DNA of 64,000 nt from Lacihabitans soyangensis (GCF_024343775.1 NZ_RJUF01000173.1:1-64000); one strand, 5' to 3'. Shown: positions 27,722 to 36,949, counted from the first letter of the stretch. Numbers and translations are program-made. Notes: generated by a model from the letters alone, not told the origin.

Positions 27722-28364
27722 AAATACCCGTGCCATCATATACTTACAAGCCTCCATGTATCTGGCGGGCATAATTGGTCTAAGTATATCTTCAACACAA
27801 GCTTTTTTCCAATTGTTGACACCATTTCACCTATTGTCCTCATTTATTTTCTTGATTATAACTCAAGACAAACGAAATACTGCCTTTTGGCAATTTGTAC
27901 TTACGGCCGTTTCATTGGGTTATTTCGTTGAAGTTTTGGGAGTAAAAACGCAAATGATTTTTGGAGCCTATCAATATCAGACAACTTTAGGTTTTAAAAT
28001 CTTTGAAGTGCCACCTATGATTGGTATAAATTGGTTTCTTATGGTTTTCTGTGCAGGAGTATTGATAGATCAAACTTTTAAATCAGACAAAAACATAATT
28101 CTAAAATCTACATTCGGAGCTACCATATTAACTATTTTTGACTACATAGCCGAGCCAGTAGCAATAGACCAAAACATGTGGACTTGGACTTTTGGAGTGC
28201 CACCATTGCAAAACTATATTGCTTGGTTCTTGGTAGCATTTGTCTTGCTTTTCGCTTTTTTCCGACTAAAATTCACGAAAAATAATCCACTTGCTATTGC
28301 ACTATTCATCTTTCAGTTAATATTCTTTGGAGTACTCAGATTTTTGATATATTTACAAGGTTAA
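27711..28364 (+). CDS. carotenoid biosynthesis protein (CruF/DUF422 family)
   Basis: 217-residue integral membrane protein with 6-7 hydrophobic segments. DUF422 signatures: VEVLGVKTQMIFGAYQYQ, LGFKIFEVPPMIGINWFLMVF, DYIAEPVAIDQNMWTW and VPPLQNYIAWFLVAF. CruF homologues hydrate the 1',2' double bond of gamma-carotene and similar carotenoids, producing hydroxylated pigments in many Cytophagia. Alone here, with no other crt genes in the window. It overlaps the preceding hypothetical gene by 11 bp. Confidence 0.85.
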   Translation: MLIKNTRAIIYLQASMYLAGIIGLSISSTQAFFQLLTPFHLLSSFIFLIITQDKRNTAFWQFVLTAVSLGYFVEVLGVKTQMIFGAYQYQTTLGFKIFEVPPMIGINWFLMVFCAGVLIDQTFKSDKNIILKSTFGATILTIFDYIAEPVAIDQNMWTWTFGVPPLQNYIAWFLVAFVLLFAFFRLKFTKNNPLAIALFIFQLIFFGVLRFLIYLQG

Positions 28365-28375
28365 ACACCTTAAAT

Positions 28376-29200
28376 ATGAAAATTGATGCTCACCAGCATT
28401 TTTGGAATTATGATTCTGAAAACTATTCCTGGATTGACAACAGCATGTCCAAAATCCAAAAAGATTTCTTACCAGCAGACCTAAAACCCATATTAGACAA
28501 AAATCAAATTGACGGATGCGTTTTGGTTCAAGTAAATCAAACCGAAGACGAAACCACGTATTTTAATTCTCTGGCTGAGCAGAATGACTTCATTAAAGGA
28601 GTAGTAGGTTGGACAGATTTGCTTTCAAAGGATTTAACAGCTCATCTTGAAGATTACTCAAAATACCCTAAAATCAAGGGTTTCAGACACATTGTGCAAG
28701 GAGAGCCCGTTGGATTTATGCAAAATCCTGATTTCGTAGCTGGAGTTCAAGAATTGGCCAAGTATAACTTCACTTACGACATTTTGATTTATCCAACGCA
28801 ACTAAAAGACGCCAAATATTTGATTAAACAATGCCCGGACAATAAATTCATTATAGACCATCTGGCTAAACCTTATATAAAAGAACAAAAAATAAGTCAG
28901 TGGGGAAACTACATGCAGAAACTGGGTGAAATGCCTAACGTCTATTGCAAAATTTCAGGAATGGTTACCGAGGCCGATTGGCAAAATTGGAAGAAAGAGG
29001 ACTTTTATATTTACCTAGACGTAGCCTTAAATAGCTTTGGAATTGATAGACTTGTCTATGGTTCTGACTGGCCCGTTTGTCTCGTAGCAGCAGAATATGA
29101 GGAACAATTAGATATAGTTAAGAGCTACTTTCAAAAACTTAGTCTCACGGAGCAAGACAAAATATTTGGCGGAAATGCAGTGAGATTTTATCGGTTGTAA
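28376..29200 (+). CDS. amidohydrolase, L-fuconolactonase-like
   Basis: 274 residues. Metal-binding N-terminal motif DAHQHFWNYD, then GFRHIVQGEPVGFM, HLAKPYIKE and a C-terminal YGSDWPVCLVAAEYEEQL (conserved Asp). This is the COG3618 branch, which includes L-fuconolactone and L-rhamnonolactone hydrolases. Sugar lactone is the likely substrate, but no other deoxysugar-catabolic gene is nearby. It is 11 bp after the CruF-like gene and probably ends that operon. Confidence 0.85.
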   Translation: MKIDAHQHFWNYDSENYSWIDNSMSKIQKDFLPADLKPILDKNQIDGCVLVQVNQTEDETTYFNSLAEQNDFIKGVVGWTDLLSKDLTAHLEDYSKYPKIKGFRHIVQGEPVGFMQNPDFVAGVQELAKYNFTYDILIYPTQLKDAKYLIKQCPDNKFIIDHLAKPYIKEQKISQWGNYMQKLGEMPNVYCKISGMVTEADWQNWKKEDFYIYLDVALNSFGIDRLVYGSDWPVCLVAAEYEEQLDIVKSYFQKLSLTEQDKIFGGNAVRFYRL

Positions 29201-29289
29201 GGATTATTCAAAGGTTAGGACTTTACATTCTAAAAATTAAATATAGTTTGTAAAACGATAAATAATAATTTACATTTACAAAAGGTAAT

Positions 29290-29308
29290 ACCTGCAAAAA
29301 AAGCAGGT
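29290..29308 (+). promoter_or_regulatory. perfect 6-bp hairpin in the leader of the small-protein/HNH pair
   Basis: ACCTGC-A7-GCAGGT, 17 bp before the start codon, without a T tail. It could affect transcription or translation of the pair; role unknown. Confidence 0.4.
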
Positions 29309-29325
29309 TTAAATGCAATAGAGTA

Positions 29326-29559
29326 ATGGTTAAAGAATCATCCGTATTAAACGAAATTTCAAATTTTATTGCTGGTATGAATCCAGAAAAAGTTATAAAT
29401 TTCAAAGCGTCTGACTCGTCTCAAGATCGGTTAGAGTTCCTTTTATCCAAACAAAAAAAAGAATCACTTTTGGAGGAAGAAAAAACTGAGCTGGAACACT
29501 ATTTGATTATTAATAGAATAGTAGGTCTTGCAAAAGCTCGAGCGTTGAAAATGTTGTAA
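29326..29559 (+). CDS. small hypothetical protein paired with an HNH nuclease
   Basis: 77 residues, charged and helical: SSQDRLEFLLSKQKKESLLEEEK, then TELEHYLIINRIVGLAKARALKML. The ending with a YLxxNxxxxLAKARAL pattern is one I know from small proteins that sit directly before HNH genes in cyanobacteria and Bacteroidota. The nuclease gene starts 1 bp after its stop. Whether it is an antitoxin, immunity protein or adaptor is not known. Confidence 0.7.
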   Translation: MVKESSVLNEISNFIAGMNPEKVINFKASDSSQDRLEFLLSKQKKESLLEEEKTELEHYLIINRIVGLAKARALKML

Positions 29560-29560
29560 A

Positions 29561-29965
29561 ATGCGAAAGTCACTATCCCAAGCCACAAAAGTTTTTGTTG
29601 CAGAGAGGGCAAACTACAGGTGTGAATACTGTTTAATTTCTGAGAATCTTTCCTTCTACAAATTTCAAATTGAGCATATAATTAGCATAAAACATGATGG
29701 TGACGACCAAAGGGAGAACTTAGCATACTGTTGTCCTGAATGCAACTACTCCAAAGGAACTGACATCGGAACCTTCATTCACAATAAATTAACTCGTTTT
29801 TTTAACCCTCGAACAGATAATTGGATGGACCATTTTACTATAAAAAATGGTGAAATAATTGGAAAAACGGATATTGGTAAAGCAACTGTTAATATCTTGA
29901 AGTTTAATCAAATAGATCGCCTTATTTTTAGAAATCAATTAATTTCAATGGATTTATACTTCTAA
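29561..29965 (+). CDS. HNH endonuclease
   Basis: 134 residues. Zinc-binding CEYC, the His of the catalytic motif in FQIEHIISIKHDGDD, Asn in RENLAYCC and a second pair CPECNYSKGTD; these are the full HNH signatures. The C-terminal part (KFNQIDRLIFRNQLI) is a conserved tail of this subgroup. Acts on DNA (inferred); target unknown. Translation is probably coupled to the preceding 77-residue gene. Confidence 0.85.
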   Translation: MRKSLSQATKVFVAERANYRCEYCLISENLSFYKFQIEHIISIKHDGDDQRENLAYCCPECNYSKGTDIGTFIHNKLTRFFNPRTDNWMDHFTIKNGEIIGKTDIGKATVNILKFNQIDRLIFRNQLISMDLYF

Positions 29966-29996
29966 ATTGGATTCTTTCCTTTTACCAAAGCTAAGA

Positions 29997-30026
29997 TTTG
30001 CCACCCACTAAAACCATTTAAATTTA
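29997..30026 (+). promoter_or_regulatory. promoter of the acyl-CoA dehydrogenase operon
   Basis: TTTG at 29997-30000, 18-bp spacer, TAAATTTA at 30019-30026 (one mismatch to TAnnTTTG), start codon 21 bp downstream. Confidence 0.5.
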
Positions 30027-30046
30027 CTTTTCATCAAAACAAAACT

Positions 30047-31255
30047 ATGAATAATATCTTCGAAACACCCAAAATAAAAGAGCTAATACCTAAAATTAAA
30101 CAGTTTTTAAAAAAGCATCTTTATGAACTGGAAACGCCTGAAAACCTAAATGGGCTATTCTCAAAAATAGAACCTCTACTCTTAGAAAAACGAGAATTAG
30201 TGAAAAAAGAAGGCCTTTTTGGTTTACACCTTTCGGAGGAAGAGGGTGGAAAGGGCCTTTCTCTCTGTGAATTTGGACAAATTTCAGAAGTTTTGGCTTA
30301 TTCACCTTTTGGTCATTTTGTTTTCAATACTCAAGCTCCTGATATCGGGAATACCGAATTATTGCACAAATATGCCTCTAAAGAACTCAAACACAAATAC
30401 TTAAAACCGTTGCAAGAGGGTAAAATCAGAAGTTGTTTTAGCATGACTGAACCTGAATTTGCAGGTTCAAATCCCGTAATGATGGGTACAACTGCCATAA
30501 AAGATGGCTCAGATTATATAATAAATGGTCATAAATGGTTCACATCTTCAGCCGATGGGGCAGCTTTTGCCGTGGTAATGGCTGTAACAAATCCAGAAGC
30601 GGCTCCACATCAAAGAGCGAGTCAAATAATTGTTCCTTTGGATACGCCCGGATATGAATTTATCAGAAACATTCCAATCATGGGTCATGCGGGCGATGGA
30701 TGGGCAAGCCATGCCGAGGTAAAATACAACAATGTCAGAGTCCCACAGACCAATTTGGTGGGTGAAGAAGGAAGTGGATTCAAACTCGCACAAGAACGCC
30801 TAGGACCAGGTCGGATTCACCACTGCATGCGGTTTATCGGCATTGCACAACGCAGTTTTGACCTCATGTGTCATTATGCTCTCAAAAGAAAAATAACAGA
30901 TGATAAAACTCTCGGTCATCAGCAGTTTATACATGGTTTTATTGCCGAGTCCAAAGCAGAAATTGATTCTACTCGCCTTCTGGTACTCAATACAGCCAAA
31001 AACATTGACGAATTTGGAGCATCCGCTTGTCGTGACGAGATTTCAGCAATCAAATTCCATACTGCCAACATGATGTTGCGGGTAGTGGACAGAGCCATTC
31101 AAGTACACGGTGGCCTTGGAATGACCAACGACGTTGTTTTATCGTATTGGTATGCCCACGAACGAGCCTCAAGGATATATGACGGAGCTGATGAGGTGCA
31201 TAAGTCAGCCTTGGCAAAAAATATTCTTAAAAACTTTAATCCGGTTTCATTATGA
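30047..31255 (+). CDS. acyl-CoA dehydrogenase (ACAD11-like)
   Basis: 402-residue flavoprotein. Signatures: CFSMTEPEFAGSNP (the ACAD FAD-binding stretch), GHKWFTSSADGAAF, and QVHGGLGMTNDVVLSYWYAHERASRIYDGADEVHKSALAKNIL at the C-terminus, matching the long-chain/ACAD10-11 branch. Its stop overlaps the start of the APH kinase gene (ATGA). In animals the two functions are fused in ACAD10/11, which convert 4-hydroxyacyl-CoAs through a phosphorylated intermediate; the same pathway is inferred here. Confidence 0.88.
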   Translation: MNNIFETPKIKELIPKIKQFLKKHLYELETPENLNGLFSKIEPLLLEKRELVKKEGLFGLHLSEEEGGKGLSLCEFGQISEVLAYSPFGHFVFNTQAPDIGNTELLHKYASKELKHKYLKPLQEGKIRSCFSMTEPEFAGSNPVMMGTTAIKDGSDYIINGHKWFTSSADGAAFAVVMAVTNPEAAPHQRASQIIVPLDTPGYEFIRNIPIMGHAGDGWASHAEVKYNNVRVPQTNLVGEEGSGFKLAQERLGPGRIHHCMRFIGIAQRSFDLMCHYALKRKITDDKTLGHQQFIHGFIAESKAEIDSTRLLVLNTAKNIDEFGASACRDEISAIKFHTANMMLRVVDRAIQVHGGLGMTNDVVLSYWYAHERASRIYDGADEVHKSALAKNILKNFNPVSL

Positions 31256-32322
31256 TTTCAGACGAAGCTAAAGAAATAAGAACCGGAGAAGAAATTGACA
31301 TATCGTCTCTAGAGTTTTTTTTGAACCAAAACATAGAGCATTTCGGCAAAATAACTGGCATAAAGCAATTTCCTGGAGGGTACTCTAACTTAACCTACCT
31401 GATTCTGACCGAAAACAAAAACTACGTACTACGCAAACCGCCCAAAGGTGCAAAAGCGATCAAAGGAGGGCACAATATGCATCGAGAGTACGAAATATTA
31501 GAAAGTTTGACAAAAGCAGGCTTTGACAAAATACCAAAACCGATATTTTACACTGGTGACGAATCAGTATTAGGCAGTGAATTTTACTTAATGCAAAAAC
31601 TAGAAGGTACAATTCTAAGAAATTCCGAATTTAAGAAACAAAAAGAGTTTCTAAATCCTGAATTAATGGCAAAGTTGTCCCAACAAATATGCGAAACACA
31701 GGCAGAATTACACAAAATTAAGATAGAAAACACCCCACTTCAGAACATTGGAAAACCAGATGGGTATATTGCGAGGCAGGTAACAGGATGGCATGATAGG
31801 TATCTGAATGCAAAAACTGACGATATAGAAACGGAGTTATTGGTTTTCAATTGGCTCACCGAAAATATGCCAGTTGAAATAAAACCAACACTGTTGCACA
31901 ACGATTTTAAATATGACAACGTAATATTTGACATAGAAAATCAAAAGATATTGGCGATTCTGGATTGGGAAATGGCAACCATTGGTGATCCAAGAATGGA
32001 TATTGGAACTAGCCTCTCCTATTGGTGTGAAGCTGGAGATGGTGATTTTGAGAAAAACTTTAACCTGAGTTGGCTTCCGGGGAATTACACCAGAGAAGAA
32101 TATGTGGCACATTATCAAAAAATAAATCCAGAACTCGATTTATCAAATATTCTTTACTTTTATGTTTTTGGTTTATTCAAAAATGCCATCATCATTCAGC
32201 AGATATATGCCCGATACAAACGTGGCCTTACGGATGATATGAGATTTGCCAATCTGATTCTCGGAGTGAAGGCCCTCATGCTAAAATCTTACAATTCTAT
32301 TCTGGAAAACAGAATGCTTTAA
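31252..32322 (+). CDS. APH-family phosphotransferase (ACAD10/11-type kinase)
   Basis: 356 residues, aminoglycoside-phosphotransferase-like kinase fold: YVLRKPPKGAKAIKGGHNMHREYEIL (nucleotide-binding part), PTLLHNDFKYDNVIFD with the catalytic Asp, and ILDWEMATIGDPRMDIGTSLSYW (Mg-binding DxD-type motif). Coupled to the upstream acyl-CoA dehydrogenase. Probably phosphorylates the 4-hydroxyacyl substrate rather than an antibiotic. A terminator follows within 20 bp, closing the two-gene operon. Confidence 0.87.
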   Translation: MISDEAKEIRTGEEIDISSLEFFLNQNIEHFGKITGIKQFPGGYSNLTYLILTENKNYVLRKPPKGAKAIKGGHNMHREYEILESLTKAGFDKIPKPIFYTGDESVLGSEFYLMQKLEGTILRNSEFKKQKEFLNPELMAKLSQQICETQAELHKIKIENTPLQNIGKPDGYIARQVTGWHDRYLNAKTDDIETELLVFNWLTENMPVEIKPTLLHNDFKYDNVIFDIENQKILAILDWEMATIGDPRMDIGTSLSYWCEAGDGDFEKNFNLSWLPGNYTREEYVAHYQKINPELDLSNILYFYVFGLFKNAIIIQQIYARYKRGLTDDMRFANLILGVKALMLKSYNSILENRML

Positions 32323-32342
32323 CAGAACCATATAGACACAAA

Positions 32343-32365
32343 AAAAGGGGCTTAAAGCCCCTTTT
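32343..32365. terminator. terminator of the acyl-CoA dehydrogenase/kinase operon
   Basis: Perfect AAAAGGGGC / GCCCCTTTT stem with a 5-base loop; it can also terminate the convergent gene at 32385. Confidence 0.9.
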
Positions 32366-32384
32366 CAATATCGTCCTAACAAAA

Positions 32385-33422
32385 TTATCTGTTCAATATC
32401 AAGCTTTGAGTCATAGCCTCTGTGCCATTGATTACTCTCACGGTTAGGTTAGTTGTAACCATACCTTGTGGTAGAGTGTAGGCTTTTCTAAGTTGCTTAA
32501 CCGTACCATCCATTTTCATAACCACTCTACCATCTTGGTTAGTAATATCCACCGAAATGTTGTCAGTGTCTCTCATACCCGTTAATTTCAGGTTGAACTC
32601 ACCTTGTGTTGGGTTTGGCCATACCCCGATTTCTTTAGTTATGTTTCTACCCTTTCCTGAGGTAAACATAGCACCTTCTTTGCTGGCACTCGAAACAGCC
32701 ATTCTACTGTTGTCTTTTACCCAAACTCCACCTTTAAGATAGGCAACATCTGAATTGTCATTCAATTTAACATCAACTGTATTGTTATCAGTAGATTTCA
32801 ACACCCAATATTCTGTTTGGTTGATTTCTTCTACATCATAATCCAATTCAGAAGCCACTTCTAGCGGATTTCTAGCAATATATTGGGCTTCAAGAGCATT
32901 TCCTGACATTTTGCTCACTTGGAAACTTTTTAAACTTGAGCCATCGCCTACAGGAAATTCAAAAGAACTGTTACCTGTCTTTTTAACAGAACCAGAAACG
33001 TGCGACAAATCGCTTGCTCCATTATGAATAGCATGGTCTCCCAATTCCAATGCAGAACCGTTATTACTTGAAACGATGCCTTTTCTAAATGAAACCTCCT
33101 CAGAAACAGAAACTGGAGTTTGAAGATTCACATCATTCTCAACAGCCACTTTTGACATTTCTGCCATTTGAGTACCTGAAATAGTTTGTGGAGTTGTTCC
33201 ATCAACCACAACTTCACCTTTAGAAACTAATTTTGCATTGTTTTTAAGGTCACCTTTTAGATGCACTTTACCATTGTTAGTGATTTCACCCGTGTTGGTA
33301 ACATCAGTTCCGAAACTTACCAAGGCTCCTTCGCTAATGTGAATTTTTGTAGAGTTAACCACCTGAGCAGATACAGAGCTAACAATTAGTCCTAGGCCGA
33401 TTGATAGTATTACTTTTTTCAT
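32385..33422 (-). CDS. secreted protein with T9SS type A sorting domain
   Basis: 345 residues. Signal peptide MKKVILSIGLGLIVSSVSAQ. The middle contains short beta-helical repeats (EGALVSFG, NTGEITNNGKVHLKGDL, GEVVVDGTTPQTISG). The C-terminal ~75 residues hold the T9SS cargo signature: IGVWPNPTQGEFNLKLTG, followed by VDITNQDGRVVMKMDG and LTVRVING. It is secreted through the outer membrane and then anchored or released. The function of the body is unknown. Confidence 0.85.
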   Translation of the reverse strand: MKKVILSIGLGLIVSSVSAQVVNSTKIHISEGALVSFGTDVTNTGEITNNGKVHLKGDLKNNAKLVSKGEVVVDGTTPQTISGTQMAEMSKVAVENDVNLQTPVSVSEEVSFRKGIVSSNNGSALELGDHAIHNGASDLSHVSGSVKKTGNSSFEFPVGDGSSLKSFQVSKMSGNALEAQYIARNPLEVASELDYDVEEINQTEYWVLKSTDNNTVDVKLNDNSDVAYLKGGVWVKDNSRMAVSSASKEGAMFTSGKGRNITKEIGVWPNPTQGEFNLKLTGMRDTDNISVDITNQDGRVVMKMDGTVKQLRKAYTLPQGMVTTNLTVRVINGTEAMTQSLILNR

Positions 33423-33552
33423 ATATTTTTTTATTTATTTCTAAATCCTGAGATAAAATTACTTTTAAAGAAACACAATTAAAAGCATTGAATTCATTTT
33501 TTATTAAATGGTGAACGTGCTTGAAATTAAATTCATACCAAAAATAATACCT

Positions 33553-34473
33553 TTAATTCATAAAACCATTCAAACGCATCCATTCTTCGAGTCGGGCTGG
33601 CCAAATGGCCACAGGGCCTTTATTGGTTTTCTTCATTGAAAATCCATGTCCACCTCTATCGTAAAGGTGCATTTCTGAAGCTACTCCATTCTTTCTTAGT
33701 GCTTTATAATAATTTAAGCTATTATCCACATGAACCCAGTCGTCGAAAGCATGAACCAAAAAGGCAGGCGGAGTATCCTTATTCACCTGCAGTTCATTAG
33801 AATAAGATTCTATTTTAGCAACCGGAGGATTTTTACCAATTAGATTGTCCCTAGAACCCATATGACTAATTTTATCAGAAAAAGAAACCACTGGATACAT
33901 CAAAATAGTAAAATCGGGTCTTACACTTATTTGAGGATTGGTTATTTCACCTATCTGATTAGAAAAATGCGTTGAAGCCGTAGCAGCCAAATGCCCACCA
34001 GCTGAGAAACCCATTATCCCTATTTTATTGGCACTCACCCCAAACTTCTCTGCATTTTGCCTGATATACCTAATAGACTGCTGAGCATCTTGAAGTGGTC
34101 TAACTTCCGCATTCTCAAAAAGTTCGTCTTGGGGTAGTCTATATTTCAAAACAAAAGCAGTAACTCCTTTACTTGCAAACCACTCCCCTATGCTCGTGCC
34201 CTCATGATCCCAAGCCAATATGGCATAACCTCCTCCTGGACAAACTATAACAGAAGCGTCAGAAGTTTTCTTTTTGGGCTTTATAACTGTAAGCGTTGGC
34301 ACTGTGATGTCATTTATTCTGGTGATGCCATCTTTTTCTTTCACAACATTCTCCTTTTTCGATACCGCCTCGGGCTTCAAACCAGGGGAATTACCTTCAT
34401 ATAGAGGAATAATAGGATATTGTGCTAAGAGTGTTTGACTTACCAACATTAGTGCAAATAGTTTTTTCTTCAT
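33553..34473 (-). CDS. secreted alpha/beta-hydrolase (BD-FAE/acetylxylan-esterase-like)
   Basis: 306 residues with a signal peptide (MKKKLFALMLVSQTLLAQ). Alpha/beta hydrolase fold: VIVCPGGGYAILAWDHEGT (oxyanion region), nucleophile elbow IGIMGFSAGGHLAATAS, acid Asp in FLVHAFDDWVHVDNSL and catalytic His in LYDRGGHGFSM. Members of this family deacetylate or de-esterify plant polysaccharides or small esters. It lies on the minus strand between the T9SS cargo gene and the PorE-like gene, with 30-130 bp gaps and no obvious operon link. Confidence 0.86.
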   Translation of the reverse strand: MKKKLFALMLVSQTLLAQYPIIPLYEGNSPGLKPEAVSKKENVVKEKDGITRINDITVPTLTVIKPKKKTSDASVIVCPGGGYAILAWDHEGTSIGEWFASKGVTAFVLKYRLPQDELFENAEVRPLQDAQQSIRYIRQNAEKFGVSANKIGIMGFSAGGHLAATASTHFSNQIGEITNPQISVRPDFTILMYPVVSFSDKISHMGSRDNLIGKNPPVAKIESYSNELQVNKDTPPAFLVHAFDDWVHVDNSLNYYKALRKNGVASEMHLYDRGGHGFSMKKTNKGPVAIWPARLEEWMRLNGFMN

Positions 34474-34506
34474 TTTTATAGGGTTGAATAATTAAAAGAT
34501 CAATGA

Positions 34507-36567
34507 CTATTCTTGGGCTATTTCCAAGACTTTGAATTCTGTCCTACGATTTATCTGGTGCTCCTCTTCGTTTTTGGCTTCTTGAATAATCAATTCAGTC
34601 TCACCATACCCTTTGGCAGTAAGTCTTTCTTTAGAAATTCCTTTTATGGCCAAGTAATTAATTACTGACTCAGCACGACGTTGTGACAGTCTGCTATTGT
34701 ACAAATCAGACCCTCGTGTATCGGTGTGAGAGCCCAGTTCAATTTTAATGAGGGGATTGTCCTTTAATATCTGGACCAATTTATCCAATTCAACTGCGGC
34801 GTCGGCTCTGATATCGAATTTATCGAGATCATAATAGATATTTTCAAGCCTAAATGTTTTACCAACAAAAAGCTTCTCAAGATTTATTTCTGTTTGGAAA
34901 GTAGTATCGGTTACCGCTTTTTTAAGTAGAGGATATGGAATACTTCTGCCATACATTGAAAAACCTTCTCTTTTAGTTAGATAAGTGCTTTTTTCGACCA
35001 AAATCACATAATCCTCATCTTCCTCCATTTTTACTGGGCCAAACTTTCCATTTTGTGTAAAAATCTCAGCAAAATCAGACTCTACCCCTCCATCCAGCTT
35101 ATAAATTCTTACCAAAGCGGAGTCTATGGAGACTTTATCGCTCTTCACCATACCCTCCAAGTAATAGTTGGCGATTTTCTGAGACTTAGAATTTGGATTA
35201 TTCGGGTCGTTTTTATTGACATTATTTGGATTATTCGGATCGTTGGGGTCATCTACTTTCGCGACTTCATCAACAGGCTTAGGTGGGGCCAAATAATAAT
35301 AGATGTCGTCATTTCCTTTTCCACCAGCTCTGTTGGAAGTGAAAAATATATTTCCAGCATCGTCCGAAGAATAACCAAAGTCGTCCATAGAGCTATTGTA
35401 AGGCAATCCCAGATTTTCAACTGTAGTTTTACCACCAGACCTAACTGCAACAAATATGTCTAACTTTCCAAGACCAGGATGTCCATCAGAAGCAAAAAAC
35501 AATTTACCGTCAGCAGATACAAAAGGAAACATTTCGTCTCCGGCAGTATTGATGGCTTTTCCCATATTAGCTGGGTTACCAAAACGGCCAGAGGCGTCCA
35601 TATTTACCCTATAAATATCTAATCCACCACTTCCTCCGGCACGATTCGAACTAAAATAGATGGTTTTTCCGTCTCTAGAAAATGCTGGGGAGCCATCCCA
35701 TGCAGAAGAATCCGAAGCCGAAACGAGCTTTGGTTCTGTCCAACCTTCGTTTGGAACATTCCTGCTTATGTACAAATCCACATCAGGAGATATATCCTTA
35801 CGCTTACCTGAATTTCCTCTTGCGAAAATCATTATTTTTCCGTCCGGAGAAAATGTTGGCGTCCCTTCGTTTCTGTCGGGATCAAGAATATTTTTACTCA
35901 ATGGCTCAGCTGGTCCAACAGTGCTAAAATCTGCAGAAACCTTGGATTGATATATTCCTAGAAAAGGGAGACCATTAGAATAGACTTTGTCTTTTTTCGA
36001 GGCTGAATAAATAAAATAACCGTCTTTCACAATTCCCGAAAACTCTATATTCTCCGTATTGATGGCCGATAAATTCTTAAATTCAAGTTCTGACTTTTTG
36101 GTCTTAATGTCAGATATTAGCAAAAGGGTGTTCAATTCCCTCAGTGCACGTTCGTTTAAGACTTTATTTGTTGATTTTGAATCAATGTATTTTTGAAAGG
36201 AAACCTTGGCTTTGTCATACTCTTCGTTGGCTTTAAGGGCGTAGGCATAATAAAAACTCGCATCATTGTTCACAAAACCAGCCTCAAAAGCCTTCTCATA
36301 AAATGGAATAGATTCTACCCAACGATTGGACAAACGATAGGCTTCAGCAATTTTAAAGTTCAATTCACCTTTCTTTGATTCTTCTATTTCCTTTACTTTT
36401 GAAAATTCCTTTATAGCAATATCATAATAGCCGCTTTCGAAACTGGTCAGACCTTTTTTATAACTCTTCAACTGAGCTTGCCCAAGAAATGAGGATAATA
36501 TCAGAACAGTAAGTAAGGTGTATCTCAAAATAAAAGTCTTAGATGGTATAGAATGTATCGAAAACAT
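34507..36567 (-). CDS. OmpA-family protein with TPR, PD40 propeller and CRD (PorE-like architecture)
   Basis: About 686 residues. Signal segment (FILRYTLLTVLILSSFLGQAQ), tetratricopeptide-like helices (LTSFESGYYDIAIKEFSKVKE), WD40-like PD40 blades (GTPTFSPDGKIMIFAR, GSPAFSRDGKTIYFSS), a Asp-Pro-Asn-rich linker, a carboxypeptidase-regulatory-like domain and a C-terminal OmpA peptidoglycan-binding domain (GSHTDTRGSDLYNSRLSQRRAESV). The same order occurs in PorE of the type IX machinery, but paralogues are many, so the T9SS role is uncertain. ATG 36567 is chosen because a TATATTTG element lies 30 bp upstream. Confidence 0.85.
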   Translation of the reverse strand: MFSIHSIPSKTFILRYTLLTVLILSSFLGQAQLKSYKKGLTSFESGYYDIAIKEFSKVKEIEESKKGELNFKIAEAYRLSNRWVESIPFYEKAFEAGFVNNDASFYYAYALKANEEYDKAKVSFQKYIDSKSTNKVLNERALRELNTLLLISDIKTKKSELEFKNLSAINTENIEFSGIVKDGYFIYSASKKDKVYSNGLPFLGIYQSKVSADFSTVGPAEPLSKNILDPDRNEGTPTFSPDGKIMIFARGNSGKRKDISPDVDLYISRNVPNEGWTEPKLVSASDSSAWDGSPAFSRDGKTIYFSSNRAGGSGGLDIYRVNMDASGRFGNPANMGKAINTAGDEMFPFVSADGKLFFASDGHPGLGKLDIFVAVRSGGKTTVENLGLPYNSSMDDFGYSSDDAGNIFFTSNRAGGKGNDDIYYYLAPPKPVDEVAKVDDPNDPNNPNNVNKNDPNNPNSKSQKIANYYLEGMVKSDKVSIDSALVRIYKLDGGVESDFAEIFTQNGKFGPVKMEEDEDYVILVEKSTYLTKREGFSMYGRSIPYPLLKKAVTDTTFQTEINLEKLFVGKTFRLENIYYDLDKFDIRADAAVELDKLVQILKDNPLIKIELGSHTDTRGSDLYNSRLSQRRAESVINYLAIKGISKERLTAKGYGETELIIQEAKNEEEHQINRRTEFKVLEIAQE
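35180..35268 (-). repeat. Asp-Pro-Asn-rich low-complexity linker in the PorE-like gene
   Basis: Short imperfect 9-12 bp repeats encode alternating DPNNP/NPNN units between the propeller and the CRD. Such repeats may vary in copy number. Confidence 0.6.
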
Positions 36568-36596
36568 ATTTGTTAAGGTTATTTTCTGATTTGAAA

Positions 36597-36604
36597 CAAA
36601 TATA
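36597..36604 (-). promoter_or_regulatory. -7 promoter element (TATATTTG) of the PorE-like gene
   Basis: Exact TAnnTTTG 30 bp upstream of ATG 36567, inside what a longer start would make coding. Confidence 0.55.
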
Positions 36605-36949
36605 AAACGCCTTTGGCTTTTTATTGTTGTAAATACGTAGATTTTGACCAAAAAGGAAAGAATTAAAGACAATATCTTTAGCCTATAAATTTGAAATTTC
36701 GAAGTAAATAAGAAGTTATGGCAATTTGCGTCTACTAATATTGATGCAAATCAGCATAAGCTCAAAAAATATAACAATTTAAATTGAAGTGTAAATATTT
36801 TCAAAATCTATAAAAAGGTATCAAAGAATAGCCGAAAGTAGATGGATTCCGCCGTCCTTACTTCATTTCTTACTAATTTTCAATAAGTTAAATTATTGTT
36901 AACAGCAAAGTATTTTCTAGATTCATTAGGTTGGCAAGATAATTGTCCC

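Noticed and set aside
31252-32322. aminoglycoside resistance kinase
   Set aside because: Coupling to an acyl-CoA dehydrogenase and the ACAD10/11-like sequence fit fatty-acid metabolism.
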